From the NCBI GenBank assembly GCA_964653595.1, contig CAZZHH010000036.1, positions 1-32,988 on the forward strand: a DNA stretch of 32,988 bases, given 5' to 3'. The position numbers and the translations under genes were made by a program. The stretch is from JBAXTE01 sp964653595 (lineage in GTDB: Bacteria > Bacteroidota > Bacteroidia > Bacteroidales > WCHB1-69). The notes below the pieces were generated by a model that was given only the letters and a program-made list of their open reading frames with translations, was not told the origin of the DNA and did no database searches. Positions 8,903-17,621 of the stretch are shown in pieces. The first letter of the stretch is position 1. Each line of letters starts with the position of its first letter.

Positions 8903-10666
8903 TTATGGGCACATTTGTTCTACCATTGGGTTGAGCTGTTTTAATCCCATTTTTTTTGCCATTTGTACGTCGGCACAACCTTGGTCAAGTTTTCCATGTT
9001 GCAGATAAAAAGCGCCTCTGTTGTATAGATATTTTGGCTGATTTGGGCGCAATTCAATAGCTCTATTGTGATCGGAGAGAATATCTCCATTTCCAACGAA
9101 TGTTTTGGCTATTGCTCGATTAGAATAAGCATCTGCATAGTCTAGTTTTATCTTGATTGCTTTGTTTAAATCTATTAAAGCCAAATCTGCTTTGCCTAGA
9201 TATATATATATTACAGCTCTATTGTTTAATGAAAATGCAGAGGTAGGATTAAGTTTAATTGCCATCTCAAAATCATGGATTGCCGCATTTGGATCTTTTT
9301 TGTTGTAATAAGCGGTGCCTCTATTGTTATAAGCAACGTATGAATCGGGGTATTTTGTTATTACATCTGTGTTGACTGAAATTGGGTCGTTGAAAACTTC
9401 GATGCGACTCATTGTAGTGATTGCCATAACCAAGATATAAATTCCTACCACCGAGGTTGCAAAACTTCGATATTTTATATATGCCGTGGACACAAAATGG
9501 GCTATAATAATTCCAATCCCAATAATTGGCAGATAAAGATAATGGTCGTTGATTAATCCATAAGAGTTTGGAAATAACTGTAACATCAACACCAAATTGA
9601 TGCTAAAAAAAAGGAGTCCAAAGAGCGTTGTTTTTTTATCTTTTTTATAAAGCCAATATCCCCAAAATAGGAGTGCAACTAGGCATGCAATCGCCACATA
9701 TGCAAGGTTTGGGATGGTATTTGGGTATGGATGAATTAAAGAGAGATGATTGGGAATCAAGATTTGATAAAGATACATTACATATCCATATATCCCATAG
9801 ATCAGTCTTTCTAGGATGGGTATTTGCAGAACCTCGTCCGTAATTTTAAAATCTTGAGAAGCTTGTTTAATGTTTACGGTAATTATTCCAAAAATTATCA
9901 TCAAAATAATAAAGGGTATTTTCTCGAGTATATTTTTTCGAGTAAATAATTTTATACCCATAACGTAGTCGAATGCAAAAAGCAGAAAGGGGAACAACAA
10001 CGCTTGGGTTTTGCTCATCAGTGATAAAATGTAAAAAGCAATTGAAATGTATATCCATTTTGTTCTCTTTTGTAATTTGAATTGTGCGTAAAATAGCATC
10101 GATATTAATGCAAATAGGGAAAACAATAAATCGCGTCTTCCTGCAATATAGGTTACGCTTTCTATTTGTACTGGGTGAAGACTGAAAATCAGGGTTGCTA
10201 GTGTAGTGAAGAGTAAGTTATTTGAAAGAGTAAAAAGCAACATAAATGCGATTATTACAGCGAATAAATGAAGGATGATGTTGGTAATATGATAGGGTTT
10301 AGGATTAAATTTACTTTGGGAATAATTTATCGAAAGGGAAAGTGCGGTTATGGGTGCATATACTCCGTGGCTCTCACCTTGGGTGAAAGATTGAACGACA
10401 TTTTTTGAATTTAGAGCTATATTTGGATTTTCTGTTACATATACAGTATCATCCCAATCTACAAAACCACATTTTATACTTGGGTAATATACAAATACGT
10501 TGACAAGTAAAATTGCTAGTAAAAAATATCTAACTTTCGTTGGCGTATCGCTTTTAACACTAATGGATTTGCTCTTTTTGTTTTTCATACAATTAACATT
10601 TGATTTTTTAGATTTTTTGTCCGTCAGCTGCCCAATTGACATTGTATAGTCGTGCAATTTTGGCAT
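8903..10666 (-). CDS. TMTC-like polytopic membrane protein with C-terminal TPR repeats
   Basis: The 587-residue product has a basic N-terminus and about ten hydrophobic segments (roughly residues 45-415). Four TPR units of about 34 residues follow near the C-terminus; the first contains VAYNNRGTAYYNKKDPNAAI. The membrane part opens with FVDWDDTVYVTENPNIA after the first segment and contains a GRRDLLFSLF loop. Both resemble the TMTC/ArnT-like C-mannosyl- and O-mannosyltransferase superfamily (GT-C), in which acidic residues after TM1 are catalytic. It may glycosylate a periplasmic or lipid-linked acceptor; donor and acceptor cannot be told. ATG 10588 is a plausible alternative start that removes 26 polar residues. 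A TACATTTG -7 element lies at 10690-10697. Confidence 0.75.
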   Translation of the reverse strand: MPKLHDYTMSIGQLTDKKSKKSNVNCMKNKKSKSISVKSDTPTKVRYFLLAILLVNVFVYYPSIKCGFVDWDDTVYVTENPNIALNSKNVVQSFTQGESHGVYAPITALSLSINYSQSKFNPKPYHITNIILHLFAVIIAFMLLFTLSNNLLFTTLATLIFSLHPVQIESVTYIAGRRDLLFSLFALISMLFYAQFKLQKRTKWIYISIAFYILSLMSKTQALLFPFLLFAFDYVMGIKLFTRKNILEKIPFIILMIIFGIITVNIKQASQDFKITDEVLQIPILERLIYGIYGYVMYLYQILIPNHLSLIHPYPNTIPNLAYVAIACLVALLFWGYWLYKKDKKTTLFGLLFFSINLVLMLQLFPNSYGLINDHYLYLPIIGIGIIIAHFVSTAYIKYRSFATSVVGIYILVMAITTMSRIEVFNDPISVNTDVITKYPDSYVAYNNRGTAYYNKKDPNAAIHDFEMAIKLNPTSAFSLNNRAVIYIYLGKADLALIDLNKAIKIKLDYADAYSNRAIAKTFVGNGDILSDHNRAIELRPNQPKYLYNRGAFYLQHGKLDQGCADVQMAKKMGLKQLNPMVEQMCP

Positions 10667-10689
10667 ACAAAATCTTGAATCTTGTTATT

Positions 10690-10697
10690 CAAATGTA
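10690..10697 (-). promoter_or_regulatory. Putative -7 element for the TMTC-like TPR gene
   Basis: The minus strand reads TACATTTG, a perfect TAnnTTTG, 23 bases before ATG 10666. The terminator hairpin of the preceding gene occupies the place where a -33 box would be, and no TTG is found at standard spacing. Confidence 0.4.
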
Positions 10698-10704
10698 AAA
10701 GTAA

Positions 10705-10735
10705 TAAAAAAGGTCGTTGATTATTCAACGACCTT
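10705..10735 (-). terminator. Rho-independent terminator after the acyl-CoA synthetase gene
   Basis: A perfect 11-bp stem, AAGGTCGTTGA (10710-10720) with TCAACGACCTT (10725-10735), encloses a TTAT loop. On the minus strand a T-run (10711-10705) follows. It lies 25 bases past the stop of the 10760-12817 gene. Confidence 0.85.
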
Positions 10736-10759
10736 CTAGTAAAATTGTAAAAAAAATAA

Positions 10760-12817
10760 TTATTTTTGAATACAAATTCTAGCATCCACCGCTACAACTC
10801 TATCTGGTTTTCCAAGGAGAGGGTTTAAATCCATCTCTATAATTTCTGGGGCTGCTAATAAAAGTGCAGATAATTTTGTGATAATTTCTCCAAATTTATC
10901 TTCATTTACCCCTTCCTGACCGCGTACACCCTCAATAATTTTATAACTTTTTAAGTTACGAATCATATACATGGCTTCTTTTTTAAGAACTGGGACAAGG
11001 GCTGCATTCACGTCTTTGAGTACTTCGATGAAAATTCCGCCCATTCCACAAAGAATCATGTGTCCAAATTTATCTTCACGCGTAGCTCCCACAAAAAGTT
11101 CGGTTCCAGATAACATTGGCTGCATTAGAATGGCTGTAGTTTCAGGAATTACAATCATTCGGGTAAATTCACGTGCTACAGTTTCTACATCTTTTACATT
11201 AAGAACTACTCCACCTACATCTGATTTGTGAATGGGGCCTACTACTTTCATTACTAAAGGAAATCCTAGTTTTTGGGCTTCGGCAATGGCTGTTTCTTTC
11301 GTGAATACAGTTGCTTGACCAGCACGTGGAATTCCAGCTGCATCTAGTAGCGAAATCGTTTGTTCTGGAGTTAAGTATCCGTTGTCTGCACTATCGATCA
11401 CCGCTCTAATTAATGCGGTATCTACTTCGGGTTGGCAAACATGTTCTGCAGCAGGTTTTGGGGTTTTAGCAATTTTTGCTAATGCATTTCCTAAGGCAAC
11501 TTCATCTGGAAAATTTATTCTGCCTTTAGCTAAAAAAGCATTCACCTCTGCTTGGGCAGTAAGAGTGGATGGAAGAACAGGGAAAATTGGTTTTTTACAG
11601 CTGTTCATTTTTTCGTGAAGAACATCGTAGACATCCCATAGAGGGACCAATCCTGGAGTTCCAAAAATTACAACCATTCCATCTATGTTGTCAAACTTTT
11701 GATCTACATAGTCAATAATAATCCCCAACTGCTCAGCGGTACCTGTAGCTAAAAAGTCGATAGGATTATGAACTGAAGAGCCCGCAAAAAGTTTTGTAAG
11801 TAATTCATCTGCAACAACTCCTTCTATAGGTGGAATCTGTAGTCCTCCGTTGGAAAGTGCATCCGTAAGCATTACTGCTGGTCCTCCAGCATGTGTGATG
11901 ATAGCGATATTTTTGCCCAATAATTCTGGGTGCATAAATACGGAAGCTATGTTCACTAATTCATCACGTCCACTGCAACGAACGATTCCGGCTTTTCTAA
12001 AAAGAGCATCCACTGCAATGTCTGAGCTCGCAAGGGCACCAGTATGGGAGGATGCAGCTCTGCTCCCCGCTTCTGAAGAGCCAGATTTTATTGCTGCAAT
12101 TTTACATCCCTTTCGTATTAAGGAGGATGCATGTTTGTATAGTTTATCCGGATTTACAATATTTTCAACATAGAGTATCTTCACTTTTGAGCTAGTAGCA
12201 GGATCGAAAGTTACATCAAAATATTCTAAAATTTCTTCCACTCCAGTTTGTGCACTGTTCCCTACTGTAAAAACATTGCCAAAAGTAAGTCCTTTTGGAA
12301 TGCCAGATTCCATGATAAAGCATGCAGTAGCTCCTGATCCAGATATAAAATCACACCCCTTGCTGTCTAGCTTTGGTATTGGATAAGTGAATATGCTATG
12401 ATGGTTGGGGGTTAATACTCCTGTGCAATTTGGCCCAATTAAGACTCCGTCAACCCGATTTATCGTGCTCACAATTTGGTCTTCTAAAACTTTCCCTTCA
12501 GCGCTCTCTTCGCTGAAACCAGCTGATAAAATAATAAAAGCTTTGGTCTCTTTACTTGAAGCAAGCACCTCTACTGTATGAGGGCAATATTTGGCAGCAA
12601 TTGCCAATATGGCCAAATCTACTTTCGGAAGATCTTCTACATTTTTATAACATGTAATCCCTTGAATTTCTGTTTCTTTGGGATTAACAACCATCAGTGA
12701 TCCTTTAAAACCACCATCTAGAATGTTTTTTAGAATTTTTCCACCAGGTTTACTGGTATCGTTTGAAGCACCTATTACAACAATGCTCTCTGGATTGATT
12801 AATTGTTTATTTATCAT
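10760..12817 (-). CDS. ADP-forming acetate/acyl-CoA ligase (alpha-beta fusion)
   Basis: The 685-residue protein has the domain order of ADP-forming acyl-CoA synthetases. A CoA-binding Rossmann domain comes first (about 1-140, VVIGASNDTSKPGGKI). Succinyl-CoA-ligase-like domains follow (about 145-455). An ATP-grasp beta part closes the protein (about 470-685, FPLVMKVVGPIHKSDVGGVV). His258 in RAASSHTGALASSD is the expected phosphohistidine. The enzyme converts acyl-CoA, ADP and phosphate to acid, CoA and ATP, usually acetyl-CoA to acetate, in fermentative energy conservation. No GNAT domain is attached, so it is not a Pat-type acetyltransferase. It is monocistronic, with a strong terminator, and transcribed divergently from the C1B peptidase. 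Substrate range is not predictable. Confidence 0.9.
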   Translation of the reverse strand: MINKQLINPESIVVIGASNDTSKPGGKILKNILDGGFKGSLMVVNPKETEIQGITCYKNVEDLPKVDLAILAIAAKYCPHTVEVLASSKETKAFIILSAGFSEESAEGKVLEDQIVSTINRVDGVLIGPNCTGVLTPNHHSIFTYPIPKLDSKGCDFISGSGATACFIMESGIPKGLTFGNVFTVGNSAQTGVEEILEYFDVTFDPATSSKVKILYVENIVNPDKLYKHASSLIRKGCKIAAIKSGSSEAGSRAASSHTGALASSDIAVDALFRKAGIVRCSGRDELVNIASVFMHPELLGKNIAIITHAGGPAVMLTDALSNGGLQIPPIEGVVADELLTKLFAGSSVHNPIDFLATGTAEQLGIIIDYVDQKFDNIDGMVVIFGTPGLVPLWDVYDVLHEKMNSCKKPIFPVLPSTLTAQAEVNAFLAKGRINFPDEVALGNALAKIAKTPKPAAEHVCQPEVDTALIRAVIDSADNGYLTPEQTISLLDAAGIPRAGQATVFTKETAIAEAQKLGFPLVMKVVGPIHKSDVGGVVLNVKDVETVAREFTRMIVIPETTAILMQPMLSGTELFVGATREDKFGHMILCGMGGIFIEVLKDVNAALVPVLKKEAMYMIRNLKSYKIIEGVRGQEGVNEDKFGEIITKLSALLLAAPEIIEMDLNPLLGKPDRVVAVDARICIQK

Positions 12818-12947
12818 CGTTTTTTCGTTTTTTTCTGACTACGAAATTACGCAAACTTTAGCAATAAAAAAATTTTTAATCCTTAGGTTTCACTTTTTAA
12901 ACTGCTGTTTGTCGGATTATAAGCATTATTTATCGATCTATTATAAG

Positions 12948-12955
12948 TATATTTG
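12948..12955 (+). promoter_or_regulatory. Putative -7 element for the C1B peptidase gene
   Basis: TATATTTG matches TAnnTTTG and ends 39 bases before ATG 12995. No -33 TTG at the normal distance. It lies in the 177-base divergent spacer with the acyl-CoA ligase gene. Confidence 0.45.
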
Positions 12956-12994
12956 TAAAAAAAATAATATAACTAAATATAAAATCATTAAGTA

Positions 12995-14194
12995 ATGAAA
13001 AAAAACATGTTATTGTCTGGAGTACTTTTCTTTGCTCTAGCATTTTCGTCTGTGAATGCACAAACGGATGAACCCAAATCTGAAGGATACAAATTTACAA
13101 CCGTGAAAGAGGTAAAAGCTACCACAGTGAAAGATCAATACCGCGCTGGAACGTGTTGGAGCTATTCCGGATTGTCTTTTATCGAATCGGAGTTGATAAA
13201 AAATGGCAAAGGGGAGACAGATTTGTCTGAAATGTTCATAGTTAGAAAAGCGTATGAAGAAAAAGGGATGAAATACTTCCGTTTGCACGGAAAGCTAAAT
13301 TTTGGACAAGGTGGGGCATTTCACGATGTTACAAATATGATTCGTCAATATGGTATTGTTCCAGAAGAGATTTATCGTGGTTTAAATTATGGTGAAAAAA
13401 ACCATGTTCACGGAGAAGTTGATGCCGCTCTTAAAGCATTTTTAGATGCAATTATCAAAAATGAAAACAAAATGATTTCTACTGCTTGGTATAGTGCTTA
13501 CAAAGCAATATTAGATGCATATTTTGGTCCAGTGCCTGAAAAGTTTACTTATAAAGGAAAAGAATATACTCCTCAATCCTATGCAAAAGAACTTGCTTTC
13601 AATGCCGATGATTATGTTTGCATTACCTCTTTTAGTCATCACCCATTTTACAAACCATTCGCTTTAGAACTTGAAGATAATTGGGCATGGGATATCTCAT
13701 ATAATGTTCCAGTAAACGAAATGATTGAAATTATCGATAATGCAATTAATAACGGATATTCTATTGCTTGGGGTAGTGATGTAAGTGAAAAAGGATTCTC
13801 TTTTAAAAATGGAGTTGCTATTGTTCCTGAAAAAAATGTTGCAGCAATGAACAATTTAGAAATGGCGAAATGGGAGAATTTACCACAAAGAGAAAAAGAC
13901 AAAGAGTTATATGCTTTTGACAAACCTGGAATGGAAAAAGTTATCACTCAAGAAGATCGTCAACGTGAATTTGATAATTACACCACTACCGATGATCATG
14001 GAATGCATATTACAGGTATTGCAAAAGATCAAAATGGGAAGAAATATTATATCGTAAAAAATTCATGGGCAGAAGCTAATTTGTATAAAGGATATTTTTA
14101 TGCTTCCGAAGCTTTTGTGAAATTTAAATCTACCGATTTGATGGTGAACAAAAAGGCAATCCCTGAAAATATTCGAAAAAAACTAGGATTATAG
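12995..14194 (+). CDS. Secreted C1B-family cysteine peptidase (bleomycin hydrolase/aminopeptidase C-like)
   Basis: The 399-residue product carries a signal peptide (residues 1-22, cut near VNAQ), so it works in the periplasm or outside. The papain-like core shows Gln48 and Cys54 in QYRAGTCWSYSG, His335 in DDHGMHITG and Asn356 in VKNSWAE, giving the full oxyanion Gln and Cys-His-Asn triad. The large insertion and spacing match the C1B bleomycin hydrolase/PepC group rather than C1A papains. It probably trims peptides for amino-acid catabolism. It has its own -7 element upstream and a bidirectional terminator downstream. No type IX secretion C-terminal domain is seen. Confidence 0.9.
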   Translation: MKKNMLLSGVLFFALAFSSVNAQTDEPKSEGYKFTTVKEVKATTVKDQYRAGTCWSYSGLSFIESELIKNGKGETDLSEMFIVRKAYEEKGMKYFRLHGKLNFGQGGAFHDVTNMIRQYGIVPEEIYRGLNYGEKNHVHGEVDAALKAFLDAIIKNENKMISTAWYSAYKAILDAYFGPVPEKFTYKGKEYTPQSYAKELAFNADDYVCITSFSHHPFYKPFALELEDNWAWDISYNVPVNEMIEIIDNAINNGYSIAWGSDVSEKGFSFKNGVAIVPEKNVAAMNNLEMAKWENLPQREKDKELYAFDKPGMEKVITQEDRQREFDNYTTTDDHGMHITGIAKDQNGKKYYIVKNSWAEANLYKGYFYASEAFVKFKSTDLMVNKKAIPENIRKKLGL

Positions 14195-14265
14195 TTCTGT
14201 TATCCTCAAATTTTTGTTCTTTGTTAAATGTTGGAAGATAAATTAGAGAATAAAGCAAAAATCAT

Positions 14266-14307
14266 AAAAAAAAAAAGGCCGTTAGAGAAATTTAACGACC
14301 TTTTTTT
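14266..14307. terminator. Bidirectional terminator between convergent peptidase and NAD kinase genes
   Basis: GGCCGTTA (14277-14284) pairs with TAACGACC (14293-14300), with one C-A mismatch. An A-run (14266-14276) lies on one side and a T-run (14301-14307) on the other. It can stop transcription from both directions. Confidence 0.8.
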
Positions 14308-14331
14308 ATGAGTCTTAAGTTGATTAATGGT

Positions 14332-15228
14332 CTAATTTCGTTTGTCAACCCCCCAAGAGAGTTTATCTCTAATGGTGTCGTAGAATGTACGTTCTTTAAA
14401 CTGAACAGTTTTTATGGTTGATTTTGATTTTTTTATGATTATAGTCTCTTCTATTGGGATAGCAAAGCTTTGAGAATCAATACTTAGTGAAAAATGGTCG
14501 CTTCGTCCAGAGATGGTTATTTTGATTTCAGAAAGATCGGAAACTACCAATGGACGCACTGTTAGATTGTGCGAAGCAATGGGAGTGATGATGAGTGCAG
14601 AGGTGTCAGGAGCTAAAATAGGCCCTCCACAACTTAAAGAATAAGCAGTTGACCCAGTTGGTGTTGCTATTATCAGGCCGTCTGCCCAATAGTTGTTTAA
14701 AAATTGACCGTTTACTTCTACATTAAACGATAACATATTTGCATTATCCGATCTTCTAATGGTAATATCGTTTAAAGCATGGTTGTGTGGACTAGAGGTA
14801 CAACTATCTTTAGAAGATTTTACTTCAATCAATAATCGTTCGTCGATTTGATAATTATTGGTAAACCATTTTTTTAAGGTCTCTTGTATCTGATTTTGCG
14901 TGGAGTTTGCCAAAAAACCCATCCTTCCTGTGTTTATTCCTATTACTGGAATGTTGCCTTCCACTACATAAGGTACAGTTCCTAAAAATGTACCATCACC
15001 ACCTAGGCTTAAAAGTACATCCATTTTTTCAACACAGTCGTTTGGACAACAAAATGTTTTTTCGGAAAATTGTCTTTCAGGGATGGTTGTTAATTTTTGG
15101 TGCAATTCATCGTGGAATACTATATCACCGCCCATTTGTTCTACCTGAAATATGATTTGATTTAGAATCTCGATAGGAGGTAGTGCTTTTGGATTACAAT
15201 ATATGCCTATCCTGTTTTTTGTATTCAT
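14332..15228 (-). CDS. nadK: NAD kinase
   Basis: The 298-residue enzyme phosphorylates NAD to NADP in the cytoplasm. It shows the GGDGT motif (76-80, LLSLGGDGTFLGTVP), NTGRMGFLA (99-107) and the second conserved block ATPTGSTAYSLSCGGPI (about 188-204). Length is normal. The start overlaps the stop of the upstream barrel gene by one base (TAATG on the minus strand), so the two are translationally coupled. The CBS / barrel / NAD kinase neighbourhood resembles a cluster common in Bacteroidetes. Confidence 0.96.
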   Translation of the reverse strand: MNTKNRIGIYCNPKALPPIEILNQIIFQVEQMGGDIVFHDELHQKLTTIPERQFSEKTFCCPNDCVEKMDVLLSLGGDGTFLGTVPYVVEGNIPVIGINTGRMGFLANSTQNQIQETLKKWFTNNYQIDERLLIEVKSSKDSCTSSPHNHALNDITIRRSDNANMLSFNVEVNGQFLNNYWADGLIIATPTGSTAYSLSCGGPILAPDTSALIITPIASHNLTVRPLVVSDLSEIKITISGRSDHFSLSIDSQSFAIPIEETIIIKKSKSTIKTVQFKERTFYDTIRDKLSWGVDKRN

Positions 15229-16628
15229 TAGATTGCTGCTTTAAAATGAATGAAAAAGTTTCTGTTTTTAAACACAAAATTATAAGAATATTCCAAACGA
15301 ACAACAAAATCGTAATATGTGTTTAAATCAATGCCTACTCCACATGAACCAAGTGTGTTTTCATGGATTATTTTTTTATTCTGATAATTGGCTTCTCGAT
15401 CATAATTTAAATAAACTCCATCCATAAAAAAAGTAGCGTAAAGAGCATAGTAAACTAAGTCAAATTTTGGATTTCCTGTAACTTTGACTTCCTGTTTTTC
15501 GCGTTTTAATAGTTTATATTTTATACTCGTTCGCCCTATCAATGAAGAATATACGGGGATTAAAAGTGCCTCAAATGATCTTACTTCTAAACCAGATTGC
15601 CCAATTTTTAACCCATAAATAGGCGAAAAATCTTTATTACTGATAGAAGCTATTGTTGTGCCAAATGCCCCAAAAAAATTGTTAGATATTTGCTTGTACC
15701 ATCTGCCATTGATAGTAAATGAAGTGTAATTATTTTCATTCTCAGAAAAGGAGAGATCCTTGTTTTTTTCGATAATAACATCGTAATAAGAGCCTTTAGT
15801 TGGGTATGATTTATGGTTGCGATTATCTATTTTAAATTTTGAATAAAAACGAATTACGTTGCTTCTAGCCTGAGGATACCATGTTCTGTTAGCTTGCACT
15901 AAGTTAGAATCGTAGTTATTCTGAATGATCCCTATGGACAGCTGTTCCTCGACGTTCAAGGCAGGTCGAAAAATGAGTTGTAAGGATCCGTAGATTTTGG
16001 AGGAAAGAGTTTGGCCCGACATCCTCAGATATTTTGTTTTGTAGTCAAAAATTCCAACGGGCGCTTCTTTGTTGCTGCTCCAACCCACGCTCATCCCTAA
16101 TCCAACTTTTTTGTTGATTACATACGAAGGTTTTAAAAAAGCAATTTCTATGGATTTATTATACCCGATTGAGCCGGATAGGGTTAGTTTTTCATTATTT
16201 CCTCTAGTATTTTCGTCAGTAATAGACAAAACTGTAGAGATGTGGTTGAAATCTCTTTTTTCTGCCCATATATTCAGATTCTCTTCTACTGTGTGAATTC
16301 GTGCTTTTGGAATAAAGAACCAACGTTCTTGGACAACTATTTGAATGTCAATAAACAACGAATCTTCCACTTTCCAGTTGATTTCTGCGAAATTAAAAAG
16401 AGATGTTTTCAATAAATTAATTTTACCTTTTTCCAATAGAGTGGGCGTTTCAAGTGTGCTTATTTTTTGACCAACTTCAAAGGGTAATTCCCTTAAAATA
16501 ATCTTGGCTTTTGTTCTGGTATTTCCTGAAATCTCAATTTTACGAATTTCCAAAGAATCTTGTTCTTGTCCACAAACTATATTCCTGGCGAAGAGAAAAA
16601 CGAAGGTTATGATTAGAAAATTCTTCAT
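15228..16628 (-). CDS. BamA/TamA-like outer-membrane protein (POTRA plus surface-antigen barrel)
   Basis: The 466-residue product starting at ATG 16628 begins MKNFLIITFVFLFARN, a clear signal peptide. An upstream ATG at 16676 would put 16 extra residues in front and overlap the CBS gene by 41 bases, so the later start is preferred (7 bases after that gene's stop). The N-terminal part (about 28-110, IRKIEISGNTRTKAKIILRE) is a POTRA domain of the Omp85 family. The rest is a beta-rich barrel. With a single POTRA it is shorter than BamA and closer to Bacteroidetes surface-antigen/patatin-barrel relatives. It may help insert or export outer membrane proteins or lipids. Confidence 0.8.
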   Translation of the reverse strand: MKNFLIITFVFLFARNIVCGQEQDSLEIRKIEISGNTRTKAKIILRELPFEVGQKISTLETPTLLEKGKINLLKTSLFNFAEINWKVEDSLFIDIQIVVQERWFFIPKARIHTVEENLNIWAEKRDFNHISTVLSITDENTRGNNEKLTLSGSIGYNKSIEIAFLKPSYVINKKVGLGMSVGWSSNKEAPVGIFDYKTKYLRMSGQTLSSKIYGSLQLIFRPALNVEEQLSIGIIQNNYDSNLVQANRTWYPQARSNVIRFYSKFKIDNRNHKSYPTKGSYYDVIIEKNKDLSFSENENNYTSFTINGRWYKQISNNFFGAFGTTIASISNKDFSPIYGLKIGQSGLEVRSFEALLIPVYSSLIGRTSIKYKLLKREKQEVKVTGNPKFDLVYYALYATFFMDGVYLNYDREANYQNKKIIHENTLGSCGVGIDLNTYYDFVVRLEYSYNFVFKNRNFFIHFKAAI

Positions 16629-16635
16629 ACCCTTG

Positions 16636-17298
16636 TTAGATATTAAGCCACGACATAAATTCATCGTATCTATCATGAAAATTGCTCAATTCTAGTTTTT
16701 TTGTATAATAGTCTTTTACAATATAGTTGTACCGATTAAACGTTTGAATAATTGGAGCTATTTCTGTTTTATTTACTTTTATATGCACATCCATTTTGGT
16801 AGAATTGGGATGAGTAATGATGTGACTATTTAAAATTTTGGCATCGTTGTATTCTACTATTTGTGCAATTTGACTTAGAATGTAATCGTTAGAGTTAACC
16901 TCAATTACAATGATACTTCCTTCTACGTGAGCAGCTGTTAGCTCTGCAAAAAACTGGATAAGATTTTTAAAAGTAACTACCCCCACATATCTCATCTTTT
17001 GGGTAACAACAGGAATCACTGTTAAGTTTTTTTCTGCAGCTATTTGTATCACATCAAAAATATGTTGGTCTTCGTAAATAAATACCTTTCCAGAGGAAAG
17101 TGTGTGATGTTCAATACTAATTTCTGGGTCGTTAGAGTTTAAAATGTCCAATTCTGATATCAAACCTAAATAACTATCTTCCTCTACGATAGGCAAATGT
17201 TCTACTTTGTATTCATCCATCATTTGCATGCCTAAATATCCATTATCGCTACTCCTAAGCGGAATGATTGTTTCGTTTATTAGGTCTTTTGCTATCAT
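16636..17298 (-). CDS. CBS-pair protein with a C-terminal ACT-like domain
   Basis: The 220-residue cytoplasmic protein starts MIAKDLINETIIPLRSSDNG and contains two CBS motifs (about 1-60 and 65-125, with HIFDVIQIAAEKNLTVIPVV and YVGVVTFKNLIQFF). An ACT-like stretch follows (about 130-205, GSIIVIEVNSNDYILSQIAQ). CBS pairs bind adenosyl nucleotides, and this combination is known from Bacteroidetes proteins encoded next to NAD kinase. It may sense adenylate state, but its partner is unknown. It heads the three-gene minus-strand run ending with nadK. Confidence 0.85.
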   Translation of the reverse strand: MIAKDLINETIIPLRSSDNGYLGMQMMDEYKVEHLPIVEEDSYLGLISELDILNSNDPEISIEHHTLSSGKVFIYEDQHIFDVIQIAAEKNLTVIPVVTQKMRYVGVVTFKNLIQFFAELTAAHVEGSIIVIEVNSNDYILSQIAQIVEYNDAKILNSHIITHPNSTKMDVHIKVNKTEIAPIIQTFNRYNYIVKDYYTKKLELSNFHDRYDEFMSWLNI

Positions 17299-17621
17299 AA
17301 TTGTCGCTCTTTGATAAGTAAAAGTACAATTTTTTTTTCTTATCGCCTATTTAGAATTTTTTTTTCTGATTTTAATGGGATTGTTTGAAAATCTCTTTTT
17401 GTAAAAAAGTATATCTATGCCATTTGTATGTTGTATTTTTTTAGATATCTGAAAAAAAAATTGTTGACTTCAAACAGGTTTATACCTCTTTTGTTGGAAG
17501 AAATAAATAAAAAGTATCAAATTATTGTTAAAACTTAAAATAAATTAAATATTTCGGGAATTTATCTTGATAATTATGTGTATATTTGGTCTTTTAAAAT
17601 TAATACATAAAATTTATTTGA
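17299..17621. other. Intergenic region between divergent CBS and ugd genes
   Basis: No coding capacity is visible in these 323 AT-rich bases. They hold the ugd promoter element (17581-17588) and an imperfect inverted repeat around AGGTTTATACCT (17476-17487), extended by CTTC (17468-17471) and GAAG (17497-17500). No TAnnTTTG was found in the minus direction for the CBS gene. Confidence 0.5.
17581..17588 (+). promoter_or_regulatory. Putative -7 element for the UDP-sugar genes
   Basis: TATATTTG is a perfect TAnnTTTG, 33 bases before ATG 17622. A TTG at 17567-17569 is too close (11 bases) to be a standard -33 box. Confidence 0.45.

Noticed and set aside
11850..12173. Plus-strand open frame of 107 codons inside the acyl-CoA ligase gene
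   Set aside because: Antisense to a clearly conserved ATP-grasp enzyme; the protein has no family-like motifs and low-complexity composition. Other opposite-strand frames within 10971-11618 were rejected for the same reason.
16629..16676. N-terminal extension of the surface-antigen barrel protein
   Set aside because: Would overlap the CBS gene by 41 bases and bury the signal peptide; ATG 16628 fits better.
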